Positions 8,527 through 16,813 of a DNA stretch of 64,000 nucleotides are shown one piece after another. Where the stretch lies: positions 5,270,001-5,334,000 of the forward strand of contig NZ_JAUSUT010000001.1 of the NCBI RefSeq assembly GCF_030814215.1, in the 5' to 3' direction. A program made the position numbers and the translations under genes. Within the stretch, counting starts at the first letter, position 1. The number at the start of each line of letters is the position of its first letter. Under the pieces are notes generated by a model that did not search any database, had not been told where the DNA came from, and saw only the letters and a list, made by a program, of their open reading frames with translations. The DNA is from Amycolatopsis thermophila (lineage in GTDB: Bacteria; Actinomycetota; Actinomycetes; Mycobacteriales; Pseudonocardiaceae).

Positions 8527-9552
8527 GTGATCATCGACTGCCACGGCCACTACACGACCGCCCCGCCCGCCCTCGCGGCGTGGCGCGATCAGCAGATCGC
8601 CGCGCTGGACGGGACCGGCGCCGCACCCGCGCGGGCGGACCTGCGCATCAGCGACGACGACCTGCGCGAGACGATCGAGCCCAACCAGCTGCGGCTGATG
8701 GACGAACGCGGCATCGACCTGACGATCTTCTCGCCCCGCGCGTCGTTCATGGCCCACCACGTCGGCGGCTTCGAGACCTCCGCCGAGTGGGCCGCCATCT
8801 GCAACGAGCTGTGCTACCGCGTCAGCAGGCTCTACCCGGAGCGGTTCGTCCCGGCCGCGATGCTCCCGCAGTCACCCGGCGTCGACCCCGCCACCTGCAT
8901 CCCCGAGCTCACCCGCTGCGTCGAGGAGTACGGCGCCGTCGCGCTGAACCTCAACCCCGACCCCAGCGGCGGGCACTGGACGGCCCCGCCGCTGACCGAC
9001 CGCTCGTGGTACCCGATCTACGAGAAGATGGTCGAATACGACATCCCGGCCATGGTGCACGTCAGCACGAGCGTGAACCCCGCGTTCCACACCACCGGGG
9101 CGCACTACCTCAACGCCGACACGACCGCGTTCATGCAGCTCGTGCAGGGCGACCTGTTCCGCGACTTCCCGCAGTTGCGGCTGATCATCCCGCACGGCGG
9201 CGGCGCGGTGCCCTACCACTGGGGCCGGTTCCGCGGCCTGGCGATGGCGCTGGGCAAGCCCGAGCTGGACGAGCACGTCCTGAACAACGTCTTCTTCGAC
9301 ACCTGCGTCTACCACCAGCCCGGTTCGGACCTGCTCTTCGACGTCATCCCGGCCCGCAACATCCTGTTCGCCTCGGAGATGATCGGCGCCGTCCGCAGCG
9401 TCGACCCGCGCACCGGCCACCACTTCGACGACACCCGCCGCTACGCCGAGAACGCGAAGCTGTCCGAAGAGGACTGGGCCGCGATCCGGGAGAACAACGC
9501 CCGCAGCGTCTACCCGCGTCTGGACGCCCTGCTGCGGAGCCAGGGCCGGTGA
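8527..9552 (+). CDS. ligJ: 4-Oxalomesaconate hydratase (LigJ, amidohydrolase superfamily)
   Basis: A 341-residue protein. The start was placed at GTG behind GAGGACC because homologues begin with the same MIIDCHGHYTTAP sequence. LigJ hydrates 4-oxalomesaconate to 4-carboxy-4-hydroxy-2-oxoadipate in the protocatechuate 4,5-cleavage and gallate pathways. Metal ligands are visible in CHGHY (His6, His8); IPHGGGAVPYHWGRFRGL and NNVFFDTCVYHQPG are strongly LigJ-like stretches recognised along the whole length. It overlaps ligI by four bases (GTGA). The dioxygenase, dehydrogenase and aldolase of the pathway are not in this window. Confidence 0.88.
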   Translation: MIIDCHGHYTTAPPALAAWRDQQIAALDGTGAAPARADLRISDDDLRETIEPNQLRLMDERGIDLTIFSPRASFMAHHVGGFETSAEWAAICNELCYRVSRLYPERFVPAAMLPQSPGVDPATCIPELTRCVEEYGAVALNLNPDPSGGHWTAPPLTDRSWYPIYEKMVEYDIPAMVHVSTSVNPAFHTTGAHYLNADTTAFMQLVQGDLFRDFPQLRLIIPHGGGAVPYHWGRFRGLAMALGKPELDEHVLNNVFFDTCVYHQPGSDLLFDVIPARNILFASEMIGAVRSVDPRTGHHFDDTRRYAENAKLSEEDWAAIRENNARSVYPRLDALLRSQGR

Positions 9553-10472
9553 CCGGCGTGACCGCACCCAAGACGCCGGGCTGGCTCGACTGGTACGCCG
9601 GCCCGTCCACGCCGCGGTTCCGGCTGCCCGCCGGCACCGTCGACGCGCACTGCCACGTCTTCGGCCCGCAGGCGGAGTTCCCGTTCGCCCCGGAACGCAA
9701 GTACACGCCCTGCGACGCGAGCAAGGACCAGCTGTTCGCCCTGCGCGACCACCTCGGCGTCGCCCGCAACGTCATCGTGCAGGCCACCTGCCACGGCGCC
9801 GACAACTCGGCGATGCTCGACGCCGTCCGGGCCGCCGAGGGCCGGGCGCGCGGCGTCGCGACCGTCCGGCCGGACATCGGTGACGCCGAACTCCGCGCGC
9901 TCGACGACGCGGGTGTGCGGGGCGTGCGGTTCAACTTCGTGCGACGGCTCGTCGACGCCGCCCCGCACGAGGCCCTGAGCACGATCGCCAAGAAGATCGC
10001 ACCCCTGGGCTGGCACGTCGTCCTCTACTTCGAGGCCGCCGACCTGCCCGAGCTGGAAGGCTTCTTCGAGTCCCTGCCCACGCCGCTGGTGATCGACCAC
10101 ATGGGACGCCCGGACGTGACCCGGCCCGCGGAGGGCCCGGAGTTCAGCCGGTTCCTGGACTTCGTGGCAGCCAACGACGTCTGGGTGAAGGTGAGCTGTC
10201 CCGAGCGGCTCAGCGTGTCCGGCCCGCCCGCCCTGGACGGCGAACGCCACGCCTACACCGACGTGGTGCCCTTCGCCCGGCGCGTGGTGACCGAGTTCCC
10301 CGGCCGGGTGCTGTGGGGGACGGACTGGCCGCACCCCAACCTGACCGATCACATGCCCGACGACGGGTTGCTCGTCGACTACGTGCCGCAGATCGCCGAA
10401 ACCGCCGAACTGCAGCGGAAACTGCTCGTCGACAACCCGATGCGCCTGTACTGGCCCGGCGAAACCGCCTGA
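9549..10472 (+). CDS. ligI: 2-Pyrone-4,6-dicarboxylate lactonase (LigI)
   Basis: A 307-residue amidohydrolase-superfamily enzyme that opens 2-pyrone-4,6-dicarboxylate to 4-oxalomesaconate, the substrate of the preceding LigJ. Seen: VDAHCHVFGP (metal or substrate His pair), RKYTPCDASKDQL near 45, VIVQATCHGADN, an IDHMGRPD strand and the terminal GTDWPHPN Asp motif near residue 260, all characteristic of LigI. The start is GTG overlapping the ligJ stop. Together the pair carries out two consecutive steps; the four-base overlap implies coupled translation. Confidence 0.88.
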   Translation: MTGVTAPKTPGWLDWYAGPSTPRFRLPAGTVDAHCHVFGPQAEFPFAPERKYTPCDASKDQLFALRDHLGVARNVIVQATCHGADNSAMLDAVRAAEGRARGVATVRPDIGDAELRALDDAGVRGVRFNFVRRLVDAAPHEALSTIAKKIAPLGWHVVLYFEAADLPELEGFFESLPTPLVIDHMGRPDVTRPAEGPEFSRFLDFVAANDVWVKVSCPERLSVSGPPALDGERHAYTDVVPFARRVVTEFPGRVLWGTDWPHPNLTDHMPDDGLLVDYVPQIAETAELQRKLLVDNPMRLYWPGETA

Positions 10473-10501
10473 GCCTCCCTGTTCCCCTGAGAGGGCCTGC
10501 G

Positions 10502-11854
10502 ATGCAGCACGCCAACGCGCTGAACCGGCTCAACCGCCTGCCGGTCGGCCGGTTCCACAAGATGACCCTGTTCGCGGTCGCGTTCGCCTACTTCTTCGAG
10601 TTCGCGGACATCAACAGCTTCGCCACCACCGCGCCCAAGCTGATCAAGCTGTGGGGCGTGACGGTCAGCCAGGTCGCCTACGTGACCTCGCTGTCGTTCG
10701 TCGGGATGTTCTTCGGCTCGATCGTCGCGAGCACGATCGCCGACCGGTGGGGCCGCAAGAACGCGCTGATGCTGACCACCGTGTGGTTCGGCGTGTTCTC
10801 CTTCGCCGCGGTGTTCTCGTGGGACGTGGTGTCGCTGGGCGTGTTCCGCGTCCTGACCTCGGCGGGCCTGTCCGCGATGACGGTCGTCGCGGTCATCTAC
10901 GTCAACGAGCTGTACCCGGCGGCCAGCCGCGGCAAGTACCAGGCCTACGCGATCGTGATCGGCATCTGCGGCACGCCGGTGACCAACCTGATCGCGAGCC
11001 TCGTGGTGCCGCTCAACGACTGGTCGTGGCGCCTGGTGTACCTGTGGGGTGCGCTCGGGATCCTGCTCGTGGCGTTCACCCGGCACCTGAAGGAGTCGCC
11101 GCGCTGGTACGAAAGCCGCGGCGAGCACGCCAAGGCCGACGCGGTCCTGCGGGAGATCGAGGCGCAGGTCGAGGCGGAGAAGGGCCCGCTGCCCGAACCG
11201 GCGCCGCCGGTCGAGGAGGCCCCGGTGGCCAAGGCGCCGCTGCGGCTGTTGCTGCGCAAGAAGTACCTGCTGCCGACCCTGCTGCTGACGGTGCTGTGGG
11301 TGACGCAGACGATCGGGTTCTTCGGGTACTCGAGCTGGGCGCCGACGCTGCTGGCCAAGGAGGGCTTCAGCGTCGAGAAGTCGGTGTTCTACGTCGCGCT
11401 CACCACCGTCGGCGCGCCGCTGGGGTCGTACCTGGCCGCCCTGGTCACCGACCGGTTCGAGCGCAAGTGGTGCCTGGTCGCGTTCGGCACGGTCATCGCG
11501 CTGTGCGGGCTGTTCTACGGGCTGACCTTCAACCCCGTGCTGATCGTGGTGTTCGGGTTCCTGGTGAACCTGTTCGAGCGCGGCTACACCGCACTCGGGT
11601 ACGCCTACTCACCGGAGCTGTTCGACACCCGCGGCCGGTCCCTGGGCACCGGCGTCTCCTACGGGCTGGGCCGCCTGTCGAACGCGGCCGGACCGCTGAT
11701 CGTGTCCGCGCTCTACACCGGTAGCGGGTACCAGAGCGTGTTCCTGTTCATCGCGGGCACGTGGCTGGTCGGCGCGGTGGTGCTGGCGATCTTCGGCCCG
11801 CGGACCCGTCAGGGGAGGGCCGCCGCGCGCGTCACGGAGCCGGCCGGCGGGTGA
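10502..11854 (+). CDS. MFS transporter, probable aromatic/dicarboxylate importer
   Basis: A 450-residue major facilitator with about twelve transmembrane segments and a charged central loop (around residues 205-240, rich in Glu/Pro/Ala). FEFADINSFA in helix 1 and ADRWGRKNALM after helix 2 are family motifs. It lies 29 bases after ligI with a GAGAGGG ribosome-binding site, so it likely imports the aromatic acid or pyrone metabolised by LigI/LigJ. Specificity is inferred from position only. Confidence 0.85.
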   Translation: MQHANALNRLNRLPVGRFHKMTLFAVAFAYFFEFADINSFATTAPKLIKLWGVTVSQVAYVTSLSFVGMFFGSIVASTIADRWGRKNALMLTTVWFGVFSFAAVFSWDVVSLGVFRVLTSAGLSAMTVVAVIYVNELYPAASRGKYQAYAIVIGICGTPVTNLIASLVVPLNDWSWRLVYLWGALGILLVAFTRHLKESPRWYESRGEHAKADAVLREIEAQVEAEKGPLPEPAPPVEEAPVAKAPLRLLLRKKYLLPTLLLTVLWVTQTIGFFGYSSWAPTLLAKEGFSVEKSVFYVALTTVGAPLGSYLAALVTDRFERKWCLVAFGTVIALCGLFYGLTFNPVLIVVFGFLVNLFERGYTALGYAYSPELFDTRGRSLGTGVSYGLGRLSNAAGPLIVSALYTGSGYQSVFLFIAGTWLVGAVVLAIFGPRTRQGRAAARVTEPAGG

Positions 11855-11871
11855 CCGGCGATAATGGCCCG

Positions 11872-12474
11872 ATGCGGCTCGCTGATGTTGTCCTTCCCGA
11901 CAGTGCGGTGTGTTCCGCGGCGGTCGACGTGGCGGAGACCTACGCCTCGCCGGCCCTGCTGAACCACTCGTTCCGCTCCTACACCTGGGCGGCGGCCTAC
12001 GGCACCGCACAGGGCCTCGCGTTCGACCCGGAGCTGCTGTTCGTCGCGGCCCTGCTGCACGACATCGGCCTGGTCGCCGAATTCGACAGCCACACCGTGC
12101 CGTTCGAGGTCGCCGGCGGCAGCGTGGCGTGGGTGTTCGCGGCGGGGGCCGGCTGGTCCCGGGACCGGCGGCGACGCGTGTCGGAGGTGGTCGTCCGGCA
12201 CATGGGGACCGAGGTGGACCCGGCGCAGGACCCGGAGGGCTTCCTCCTGGCCCGCGCCACCGGGGTGGACATCACCGGCCGGAACGTGGACGACTTCCCG
12301 GCCGGGTTCCGCGCCGAGGTGCTGCAGCGGTACCCGAGGCTGGGCCTGGTCGAGGAGTTCGTGCGGTGCTTCGAGGACCAGGCCAAGCGCAAGCCGGACA
12401 GTTCGGCCGCCGCCGCGATCGGCAACGACCTCGCCGCCCGGATGGCCCGCAACCCCCTGGAGCGGCCCGAATAG
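11872..12474 (+). CDS. HD domain protein, cyanamide-hydratase-like
   Basis: A 200-residue HD-domain protein. LLNHSFRSYTW (metal His), LFVAALLHDIGL (the HD pair) and VVVRHMG provide the His/Asp metal set of HD hydrolases, with spacing as in the cyanamide hydratase/DdiA-like group. The ATG at 11872 was chosen; a GTG at 11851 overlapping the transporter stop would add seven residues and is also possible. Substrate unknown; small nitriles or cyanamide are a family precedent only. Confidence 0.78.
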   Translation: MRLADVVLPDSAVCSAAVDVAETYASPALLNHSFRSYTWAAAYGTAQGLAFDPELLFVAALLHDIGLVAEFDSHTVPFEVAGGSVAWVFAAGAGWSRDRRRRVSEVVVRHMGTEVDPAQDPEGFLLARATGVDITGRNVDDFPAGFRAEVLQRYPRLGLVEEFVRCFEDQAKRKPDSSAAAAIGNDLAARMARNPLERPE

Positions 12475-12502
12475 GTCCCGCCGCCCGACCGGAAGGAGCG
12501 TC

Positions 12503-13423
12503 ATGCAAGCCGTCACCGCCCGGGACCAGGCGTCCGGGGTCGACGGGCTCGCCCTGAGCGAGATCCCGTACCCGCACGCCGCCGAGAACGACGTCGTGGT
12601 GCGCGTGCACGCCGCCGGGTTCACGCCCGGGGAGCTCGAGTGGCCGGGCACCTGGGCCGACCGGGCCGGCCGCGACCGGGCGCCCAGCGTGCCCGGTCAC
12701 GAACTGTCCGGTGTGGTCGTCGAGCTGGGCTACGGCACCACGGGACTCACCGTCGGGCAGCGGGTGTTCGGGCTGGCCGACTGGACCCGCAACGGGACGC
12801 TGGCCGAGTACGTGGCCGTGGAGGCGCGCAACCTCGCGCCGCTGCCCGCCGACGTCGACCACGTCGTGGCGGCGGCGCTGCCGATCTCCGGGCTGACCGC
12901 GTGGCAGGGCCTGTTCGACCACGGCCGCCTGACGGTCGGCCAGACCGTTCTGGTGCACGGCGCGGCGGGCGGGGTCGGGTCGATCGCGGTGCAGCTCGCC
13001 CGCGAGGCCGGCGCCCGGGTGATCGGTGCCGGCCGGGCGGCCGACCGCGACGTCGTCCTGGACCTCGGCGCGCACGCGTTCCTGGACACCGAGTCGGCCG
13101 AACCGGACGTGGGCGAGGTCGACCTGCTCTTCGACGTCATCGGTGGCGAGGTCCTGGAGCGCTCGTCGAAGCTGCTGCGCGCGGGCGGCACGATCGTCAC
13201 GATCGCGGCGCCGCCGCAGCGGCAGCCTGCGGACGGGCGGGCGCTGTTCTTCGTGGTCGAACCCGACCGCGCGCGGCTCGCGGACCTGGCCGCACGGGTC
13301 CGCGAGGGACGGCTGCGCCCGGTCGTCGGGCCGGTGCTCCCGCTGTCCGAGGCGCCCGGCGCCTTCCGCCCCGCCAAGCGCACCCGCGGCAAGACGATCA
13401 TCCGCGTCACCGACGGCGACTAG
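12503..13423 (+). CDS. Zinc-free medium-chain NADP-dependent oxidoreductase (quinone-reductase-like)
   Basis: A 306-residue MDR protein of the quinone oxidoreductase/enoyl reductase branch. It has VPGHELSGVVVELG near residue 65, the nucleotide motif VLVHGAAGGVGSIAVQLA near 150 and the VDLLFDVIGGEVL strand near 210. The cysteine-rich structural zinc loop of alcohol dehydrogenases is absent. A GGAAGGAG ribosome-binding site precedes the ATG. Members reduce quinones or conjugated carbonyls with NADPH. Its stop overlaps the convergent transposase remnant by four bases. Confidence 0.85.
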   Translation: MQAVTARDQASGVDGLALSEIPYPHAAENDVVVRVHAAGFTPGELEWPGTWADRAGRDRAPSVPGHELSGVVVELGYGTTGLTVGQRVFGLADWTRNGTLAEYVAVEARNLAPLPADVDHVVAAALPISGLTAWQGLFDHGRLTVGQTVLVHGAAGGVGSIAVQLAREAGARVIGAGRAADRDVVLDLGAHAFLDTESAEPDVGEVDLLFDVIGGEVLERSSKLLRAGGTIVTIAAPPQRQPADGRALFFVVEPDRARLADLAARVREGRLRPVVGPVLPLSEAPGAFRPAKRTRGKTIIRVTDGD

Positions 13424-13755
13424 CAGGTGGCCATCGCCCGGTTGCGGTTGAGCCGGTCGATGTTGCACTCCCTCGCGTGCTGCTGCTTGCAGACCTCCGG
13501 ATCGACCGCCGGTGGCCGGCCACCGACCCGCCGGCGCCGGGGCTTCGGTTGGTCGGCCGGCCCCCGGATCGTGGCCTTGACCCCACGACGCCGCAGGTAG
13601 GCGCGGTTGGCGCGGGAGCGGTACACGCTGTCGGCCAGCCGCCTGGTCCCGTCGATCAGCTGCCGTGTGGTCCACGGTGGCGGGCGGTCAGGCTTCCTGC
13701 CGACGGGCACCGGCGGTTCCAGTGCCGCCCACTGCGCGCCGGTCAGGCGAGACAA
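13420..13755 (-). pseudogene. IS5-family transposase remnant, internally deleted
   Basis: 111 codons. The N-terminal part (LTGAQWAALEPPVPVGRKPDRPPPWTTRQLIDG) matches the DUF4096 leader of IS5-type actinomycete transposases. It then jumps directly to the late-middle part (RANRAYLRRRGVKATI, PRRRRVGGRPPAVDPE, CNIDRLNRNRAMAT), which normally lies more than a hundred residues further on and ends just before the last catalytic region. The DDE core is therefore deleted and the protein cannot be active. Terminal inverted repeats were not recognised. Confidence 0.82.
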
Positions 13756-13773
13756 TCCTCACCCGGCATCGCA

Positions 13774-13796
13774 CCAGCTCCCGGCTGTGGAGCTGG
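13774..13796 (-). terminator. Hairpin downstream of the TetR gene
   Basis: Perfect 8-bp arms CCAGCTCC and GGAGCTGG with a 7-base loop, lying between the TetR stop (13815) and the transposase remnant. Probable terminator for the leftward TetR transcript. Confidence 0.5.
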
Positions 13797-13814
13797 CCGC
13801 CCTGGGGCCGGGGA

Positions 13815-14462
13815 TCAGCGCTGGCGCCGGGCCCCTCCGGGCGGGTCGGCGGCGATGGCCGGCCACAGGACCGCCACCACCGCCTCGGGCGTGTCCTCCG
13901 AGTCGTCGCCCCGGTAGAACGCGCCGAAGTAGCTGCCGAAGCACATCGTCGCGATCGTGTACGTGTCGATGTCGTCGCGGACCGCGCCGCGCTCCTGCAA
14001 CTCGCCGAGCACCCGTTCCAGGAGGGACACCCGCGGCTCGACGGCGTGCCTGCGCAGGATCTCGAGCAGCTCCGGCGTGCGCAGCGCCTCCCCGGCGAAG
14101 TTGCCCATGAGCACCATCGCGTCGGGGTTGTAGTACGCGGGATCGAGGCGGCGCACGGCCTCGATCAGCGCCTCCCGCGGCTCCAGCTCGCTCAGGTCGA
14201 GCGTGTACATGTCCCGCTGCTTGCGGAACCCGTAGTCGAGGGCGTCGACCACGAGGTCGAACTTGTTCTCCCAGCGCCGGTACACGGTGGGGCGGCTGAC
14301 CTTCGCGTCGGCGGCGATGTCGCCGATGGCCATCTGCGAGTAGCCGTCGCGCACCAGGCGGGCCCTCGTGGCCAGGATGATCGCCTCGTCCAGCGCGGCG
14401 TCCCGGGGGCGGCCTCCGGGACGCGGGTTCCCGGCGCCCGTTCCTTCGCGTGCTCGGGCCAT
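13815..14462 (-). CDS. TetR family repressor of the nitrobenzoate-like operon
   Basis: A 215-residue TetR regulator. The helix-turn-helix lies at about residues 45-65 (MAIGDIAADAKVSRPTVYRRW), followed by an all-helical ligand domain. An unusual Arg/Gly/Pro-rich leader of about 20 residues precedes the DNA-binding domain. It is divergent from the DUF4863 gene, with 99 bases between starts. That gap contains a GTTAC-N11-GTAAC dyad over the operon's -10 box and a further CGTTAC half-site close to this gene's own start, so it probably represses both directions until an aromatic ligand binds. Confidence 0.88.
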   Translation of the reverse strand: MARAREGTGAGNPRPGGRPRDAALDEAIILATRARLVRDGYSQMAIGDIAADAKVSRPTVYRRWENKFDLVVDALDYGFRKQRDMYTLDLSELEPREALIEAVRRLDPAYYNPDAMVLMGNFAGEALRTPELLEILRRHAVEPRVSLLERVLGELQERGAVRDDIDTYTIATMCFGSYFGAFYRGDDSEDTPEAVVAVLWPAIAADPPGGARRQR

Positions 14463-14501
14463 GGACCCGGAGCCTACCGGATTCGTTACAGCGAGTGGCT
14501 G

Positions 14502-14530
14502 TTGCGGAAGTGGGTTGAGTTACATATAGT
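14502..14530 (+). promoter_or_regulatory. Promoter of the DUF4863-esterase-nitroreductase operon
   Basis: TTGCGG (14502-14507), 17 bases, TATAGT (14525-14530), 31 bases ahead of the DUF4863 start. The -10 box falls inside the spacer of the TetR-type dyad. Confidence 0.6.
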
Positions 14531-14539
14531 GCTCGTAAC
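14519..14539. promoter_or_regulatory. Probable TetR operator
   Basis: GTTAC (14519-14523), 11 bases, GTAAC (14535-14539): a perfect 5-bp dyad straddling the -10 box. A third half-site, CGTTAC, lies at 14484-14489, 22 bases from the TetR start. The layout fits autoregulation plus repression of the divergent operon. Confidence 0.6.
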
Positions 14540-14561
14540 GCAATGGTGAGAGGAGTCGGCG

Positions 14562-15077
14562 ATGACCACCGCGCAGGATCTGATCGACCGCAGCATCCCC
14601 TTTCTCGAGGAGGTGAAGAACCGCACCGCGGGCGGGGAGCTGGAGAGCTGGCTCAACGAGCGGTACGGGCCGGGCAGCGAGCTCTACGACGACCTCGCCC
14701 GCATGATCACCGACGGGGTGCGCGCGGGATGGGCGGCCAACATCGAGGTGGATGGCCCGAAATACCGGCGCAGCCGCATCGCCGACCCCAGTGGCGCGCT
14801 CAACTACTTCAGCGTCACCGCCGTTTACATGGACAGTGTCGAGCCCTATCGCGGCCAGTACCACCAGCACCCCTACGGCGAGCTCAACCTGGTGGTCCCG
14901 CTCGACCCCGGCGCGAAGCTGATGGGCCCGCGCGGGTGGAGCGGCGCGGGCTGGACCGCCCCCGGCCCGGGCAGCCACCACTACCCGGAGGTCAAGGGCG
15001 GCGCGCTGATCGCCCTGTTCTACCTGCCCGCGGGGCGGATCTCGTACGACATCACGCCGCCCGATGCGGAAGGCTGA
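14562..15077 (+). CDS. DUF4863 protein, 4-hydroxylaminobenzoate lyase-like (PnbB type)
   Basis: A 171-residue protein of the DUF4863 family. The characterised member PnbB converts 4-hydroxylaminobenzoate to protocatechuate and ammonia. A cupin-like metal pattern HQHPYGELN (near residue 105) and the conserved GPRGWSGAGWTAPGPGSHHYPEVKGG and FYLPAGRISYDI segments are present. A GAGAGGAG ribosome-binding site precedes the ATG. It is the first gene of an operon with an alpha/beta hydrolase and a nitroreductase, the latter matching the PnbA (4-nitrobenzoate reductase) role. Function rests on family recognition plus context. Confidence 0.8.
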   Translation: MTTAQDLIDRSIPFLEEVKNRTAGGELESWLNERYGPGSELYDDLARMITDGVRAGWAANIEVDGPKYRRSRIADPSGALNYFSVTAVYMDSVEPYRGQYHQHPYGELNLVVPLDPGAKLMGPRGWSGAGWTAPGPGSHHYPEVKGGALIALFYLPAGRISYDITPPDAEG

Positions 15078-15081
15078 GGCC

Positions 15082-15909
15082 ATGACTACTGGGCCGGCCG
15101 TCGAACGGGACCTGACCTACGCCGTCGTCGACGGGGTACCGCTGCGCCTCGACATCCACCGCGCCGCGCAGCCCGGGGCGCCGGTGGTCGTGTACGCGCA
15201 CGGCGGCGGCTGGAGCCGCGGCACCCGATCCGACGACAGCGCCACCCGGCTCGCGCCGCTGGCGGCTCACGGCGTCACGGTCGTCTCGGCCGACTACCGC
15301 CTCGCACCGCACGCGGTGTTCCCGCAACCGCTGCACGACCTCAAGGGTGCGGTGCGGTGGCTGCGTGCCCACGGCCCGGAACTGGGCCTGCCCACCGCGA
15401 GGATCGGCGTGTGGGGTGCCTCGGCCGGCGCCTACCTCGGGTCGCTGCTGGCACTGTCCGAAGGCGACGGTGACCTGGAGGGCACGGTCGGCGGGAACAC
15501 CGGGCAGTCCAGCGCCGTGCAGGCCGTGGTGCACTGGTTCGGTCAGACCGACCTGGCCGCCTCGGCCGCGCGCACCGAACTGGAGGCGCGGTTGCTGCCG
15601 TTCCGGTTCGAGGCGGACCTGCTCGGTGTCACCGACCCCGCCGAACTGGCCGAGCGCGCCTGCGGGCTCAGCCTCCTGTCGCGCGTGTCCGCGCAGGCGC
15701 CGCCGTTCCTGATCGCCCACGGCGACCGGGACCGGATCGTCCCGCCCTCGGAAGGCCTCGCGCTGCACGAAGCGCTCGGCCGGGCCGGCGCGCGCAGCCG
15801 CTTCGAACTGCTGGCGGGAGCCGGACACGAAGACCCGGAGTTCGACAGTCCCGCCACCCTCGCCACCACCGCCGCCTGGCTGCGTGCGGTCCTGAACCCG
15901 CCCGCGTGA
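15082..15909 (+). CDS. Alpha/beta hydrolase (HSL/BD-FAE-type esterase)
   Basis: A 275-residue esterase. YAHGGGWSRG gives the oxyanion HGGGW motif, GVWGASAGAYLG the nucleophile elbow (GxSxG), IAHGDRDRIVPP the acid and AGAGHEDPEF the catalytic His. The ATG at 15082 was chosen over one at 15064 because AAGGCTGAGG lies just upstream and it avoids overlap with the preceding coding region. Between a nitroreductase and a hydroxylaminobenzoate lyase, it may release a nitroaromatic acid from an ester; that role is not part of the known Pnb pathway and is inference. Confidence 0.85.
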   Translation: MTTGPAVERDLTYAVVDGVPLRLDIHRAAQPGAPVVVYAHGGGWSRGTRSDDSATRLAPLAAHGVTVVSADYRLAPHAVFPQPLHDLKGAVRWLRAHGPELGLPTARIGVWGASAGAYLGSLLALSEGDGDLEGTVGGNTGQSSAVQAVVHWFGQTDLAASAARTELEARLLPFRFEADLLGVTDPAELAERACGLSLLSRVSAQAPPFLIAHGDRDRIVPPSEGLALHEALGRAGARSRFELLAGAGHEDPEFDSPATLATTAAWLRAVLNPPA

Positions 15910-15917
15910 GGAGTGCG

Positions 15918-16628
15918 ATGCCCAACCCAGCTCCGGCCCCGGCGCCCGCGGCGACCGTCGAGGAGGCGTTGCTCAGCCGCCGCAGTGTCCGGGCCTTCCG
16001 GCCCGACCCGGTGGACCGCGCGGTGATCGAGCGCCTGCTGACGCTGGCCGCCCGGTCGGCGAGCAACTCCAACTGCCAGCCCTGGCAGGTCCACGTGGTC
16101 ACCGGCGCCGCCAAGCGCCGGCTGTGCGAGGCCCTGGTGCACGCCCACGACCACGCCGGCCCGGTCGCCGAGCGCGAGTACGACTACCAGCCGCCGGCCG
16201 AGGCGTGGCCCGAGCCCTACCGGTCGCGCCGCCGGTCGTTCGGCGAGCACCTCTACCAGCACACGCTGGGCATCCCGGCCGTCGACAAGGCGGCCCGCCG
16301 GGCGCACCACCGCCGCAACTACGACTTCTTCGGAGCGCCGGTGGGCATCGTGCTCACGGTGAGCCGCCGGCCACGCGAAGGCGCGCTCGTCGACGCGGGC
16401 CTGTTCCTCCAGGCGCTGATGCTCGCGGCGCGCGGGCTCGGCCTGGACACGTGCCCGCAGGCCTCACTGATCGACTACTACCCGGTGCTGCGTCAGCACC
16501 TCGACATCCCGGACGACCAGATCATCGTGTGCGGCCTGGCCCTCGGCCACGCCGACCCGGACCACCCCCTCAACCGGCTCCGGACGCCCCGCGAACCGCT
16601 CGCCCGGTTCGCGACCTTCCACGACTGA
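15918..16628 (+). CDS. Nitroreductase family FMN enzyme (PnbA-like)
   Basis: A 236-residue nitroreductase. SRRSVRAFRPDPVD at the N-terminus is the FMN-phosphate loop, ARSASNSNCQPWQVHVV the next signature, and LQALMLAARGLGLDTCPQASL the flavin-contact helix in the C-terminal half. The ATG after GAGGAGTGCG was preferred to the GTG at 15906 that overlaps the previous stop. By position it would reduce a nitroaromatic acid to the hydroxylamino acid that the DUF4863 protein consumes. Confidence 0.85.
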   Translation: MPNPAPAPAPAATVEEALLSRRSVRAFRPDPVDRAVIERLLTLAARSASNSNCQPWQVHVVTGAAKRRLCEALVHAHDHAGPVAEREYDYQPPAEAWPEPYRSRRRSFGEHLYQHTLGIPAVDKAARRAHHRRNYDFFGAPVGIVLTVSRRPREGALVDAGLFLQALMLAARGLGLDTCPQASLIDYYPVLRQHLDIPDDQIIVCGLALGHADPDHPLNRLRTPREPLARFATFHD

Positions 16629-16813
16629 TCGCCACGGACAGGACTTCCCCCATGTGCCCTGTGAGGTCGCCCCTGACGTGCCGGGAGTCGCGCGACGCTC
16701 AGGTTCGTCGTTGCGCACCCCCCGAGACAACCGCTCACCACTGTCGTTGATCACCACCCGGTGATGGTCTTCCTGATGACCAGCTCGAACCAGCCAAGAA
16801 GGTAGGGGCCACC

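Noticed and set aside
16750-16765. ATCACC-N4-GGTGAT dyad before the EstC-like gene
   Set aside because: Only 6-bp arms with no promoter boxes or regulator attached; such dyads are frequent by chance.
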